Source of the DNA: Planctomycetes bacterium syqfu
Lineage (GTDB): Bacteria > Planctomycetota > Phycisphaerae > Phycisphaerales > Phycisphaeraceae
Reading direction: 5' to 3'
Assembly (NCBI GenBank): GCA_020974905.1
Contig: CP087563.1
Span: forward strand, 2,418,001-2,482,000
DNA: 64,000 nt
The translations under genes and the position numbers were made by a program. Shown piece by piece: positions 63,209 through 64,000 of the stretch. Every line of letters begins with the position of its first letter. The stretch's first letter is position 1. Under the pieces are notes generated by a model. It had not been told where the DNA came from and did no database searches. It saw nothing but the letters and a program-made list of their open reading frames with translations.

Positions 63209-64000
63209 TCAGAGTATTTCCAAACGTTCCAAATGACTGCGCATGATATTGATCTCGGCTTGGGTAGCCGGTTCCAACGGGAGGCGTGGTAAACCCACAT
63301 CAAGGCCACATAGATTGATCGCTGCTTTCCAAAGTGGAATCGGATTAAGACGACCATTACTGCCAAAAGCTTTGAACAATGGGTCCAAATCCATGTGTAT
63401 TTTTCTTGCGCCGATCACATCGCCATTCACAAACGCGTTGATCATTTTTCGCATCAACTTGCCAATGACGATCGACCCGCCACTGACCACCCCTGCTGCA
63501 CCTTGCGCAAGGCCGCAAAGAACCATGATGTCATCGCCGTTGTAGATCGTGAAATCATCCGGAACGACTTGCCTGTAATCGCTCATTTGTGTTGGGTTGA
63601 TACCAGCCTCATCCTTGATGGCCACGATATTTTCAAAGTTTTCGACCAAACGCCCCAACGTTTCCTTCTCCAGGTTAAAACCCATGAAAATCGGAATGTT
63701 GTAAAGCATGATTGGCAGGGAAGTGGATTGCGCCACATGAGCAAAATGCAGATAACCCCCCTGTTGTGTCGGTTTGCAGTAACAGGGTCCCAAAGCCATC
63801 ACGGCATCGTAGCCAAGTTTTTCGGCTTCCTGCGCCAGGCGAACGACATTACAGGTTGAATTCGCACACGCACCAGCAACCACTGGCACACGCCCGCCAA
63901 CCGCGTCTTTGGTGACACGATAAAGCTCTAACCGCTCTTGCATACTCATCGCATTGAATTCTCCGGATGTGCCTGAGACAATTAATGAATCGCATTTACC
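63209..64000 (-). CDS. DapA/NanA-superfamily aldolase/lyase (5-prime end beyond the window)
   Basis: The frame is open to the window edge and continues CDSLIVSGTSGEFNAMSMQE upstream of an internal ATG at 63949, so the true start is outside. GTSGE is the family substrate-binding loop, LPIMLYNIPIFMGFN carries the Tyr and NIVAIKDEAG the Schiff-base Lys. At least 263 residues are present. Sixteen bases separate it from the second aldolase; both are read with the sialidase-like gene. The substrate is probably a keto acid derived from an acidic sugar (inference). Confidence 0.85.
   Translation of the reverse strand, partial: GKCDSLIVSGTSGEFNAMSMQERLELYRVTKDAVGGRVPVVAGACANSTCNVVRLAQEAEKLGYDAVMALGPCYCKPTQQGGYLHFAHVAQSTSLPIMLYNIPIFMGFNLEKETLGRLVENFENIVAIKDEAGINPTQMSDYRQVVPDDFTIYNGDDIMVLCGLAQGAAGVVSGGSIVIGKLMRKMINAFVNGDVIGARKIHMDLDPLFKAFGSNGRLNPIPLWKAAINLCGLDVGLPRLPLEPATQAEINIMRSHLERLEIL

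Noticed and set aside
1-64000. CRISPR arrays, tRNA or rRNA genes, riboswitches
   Set aside because: No regularly spaced repeats, cloverleaf ends or rRNA segments were noticed by reading; this is not a substitute for a covariance-model search.

Overview
The window reads as accessory, carbohydrate-degrading DNA from a PVC-superphylum bacterium, most likely a planctomycete (Phycisphaerae-like) or possibly a lentisphaerote. The reasons are the five type II-secretion-like pseudopilins with the [12 protein letters not shown] signature, several ending in a planctomycete-type DGH tail; stand-alone local regulators in nearly every operon; a cytoplasmic sulfatase; and planctomycete-style integrase relics. 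Base composition looks close to half G+C, with AT-rich intergenic stretches. This placement is inference; no rRNA or other marker gene is present. No tRNA, rRNA or CRISPR array was seen.

Layout. 1-9.5 kb: end of an AraC regulator, then a minus-strand operon (pseudopilin, 1,332-residue secreted protein, sodium:solute symporter, GH43-like enzyme, XylR-type regulator). 9.7-15.4 kb: a second minus-strand operon (pseudopilin, GH16 glucanase/agarase-like enzyme, broken pseudopilin, LamG protein) with a divergent XylR-type regulator. 15.4-17 kb: gene-poor, holding two decayed integrase ends. 17-22.7 kb: GntR regulator, pseudopilin, TIM-barrel hydrolase, DUF4380-like lipoprotein. 23-36.5 kb: sulfatase and GH5-like enzyme (+) converging on a strong terminator with a regulator/ROK kinase/SIS isomerase/GH38 mannosidase operon (-), then a second set of a mutarotase-like protein, another GH38 and a ManA-like cupin protein, with a divergent AraC regulator. 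37.7-40.8 kb: three insertion sequences (IS701, IS630, IS5) packed end to end, every junction at CTAG. 41-46.7 kb: a heavy-metal RND efflux operon whose outer-membrane subunit is internally deleted. 46.9-49.6 kb: a B12-binding radical SAM gene between an integrase relic and a decayed IS3. 49.7-57.9 kb: GntR regulator, LamG protein, pseudopilin, GH39-like enzyme and two GH32/43-like enzymes. 58.2-60 kb: another decayed IS3 and integrase relic. 60.1-64 kb: a D-lyxose isomerase gene with an in-frame amber codon, a sialidase-like protein and two DapA/NanA-family aldolases, the last cut by the window end.

How it works together. The operons look like PVC counterparts of polysaccharide utilisation loci. 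Secreted hydrolases are each preceded by a dedicated pseudopilin gene, a symporter imports products, and cytoplasmic enzymes (GH38 mannosidases, sulfatase, GH5-like) with sugar kinase and isomerases finish the job. Candidate operators were found: 21-bp-phased direct repeats at the two XylR-type promoters, an inverted repeat at one GntR gene, and a 16-bp sequence shared by the sulfatase and mannosidase promoters. The most notable oddities are the CTAG-nested IS cluster, the four integrase 3-prime relics, the broken pseudopilin-LamG pair, the efflux operon without its outer-membrane subunit, and the amber codon in the lyxose isomerase.
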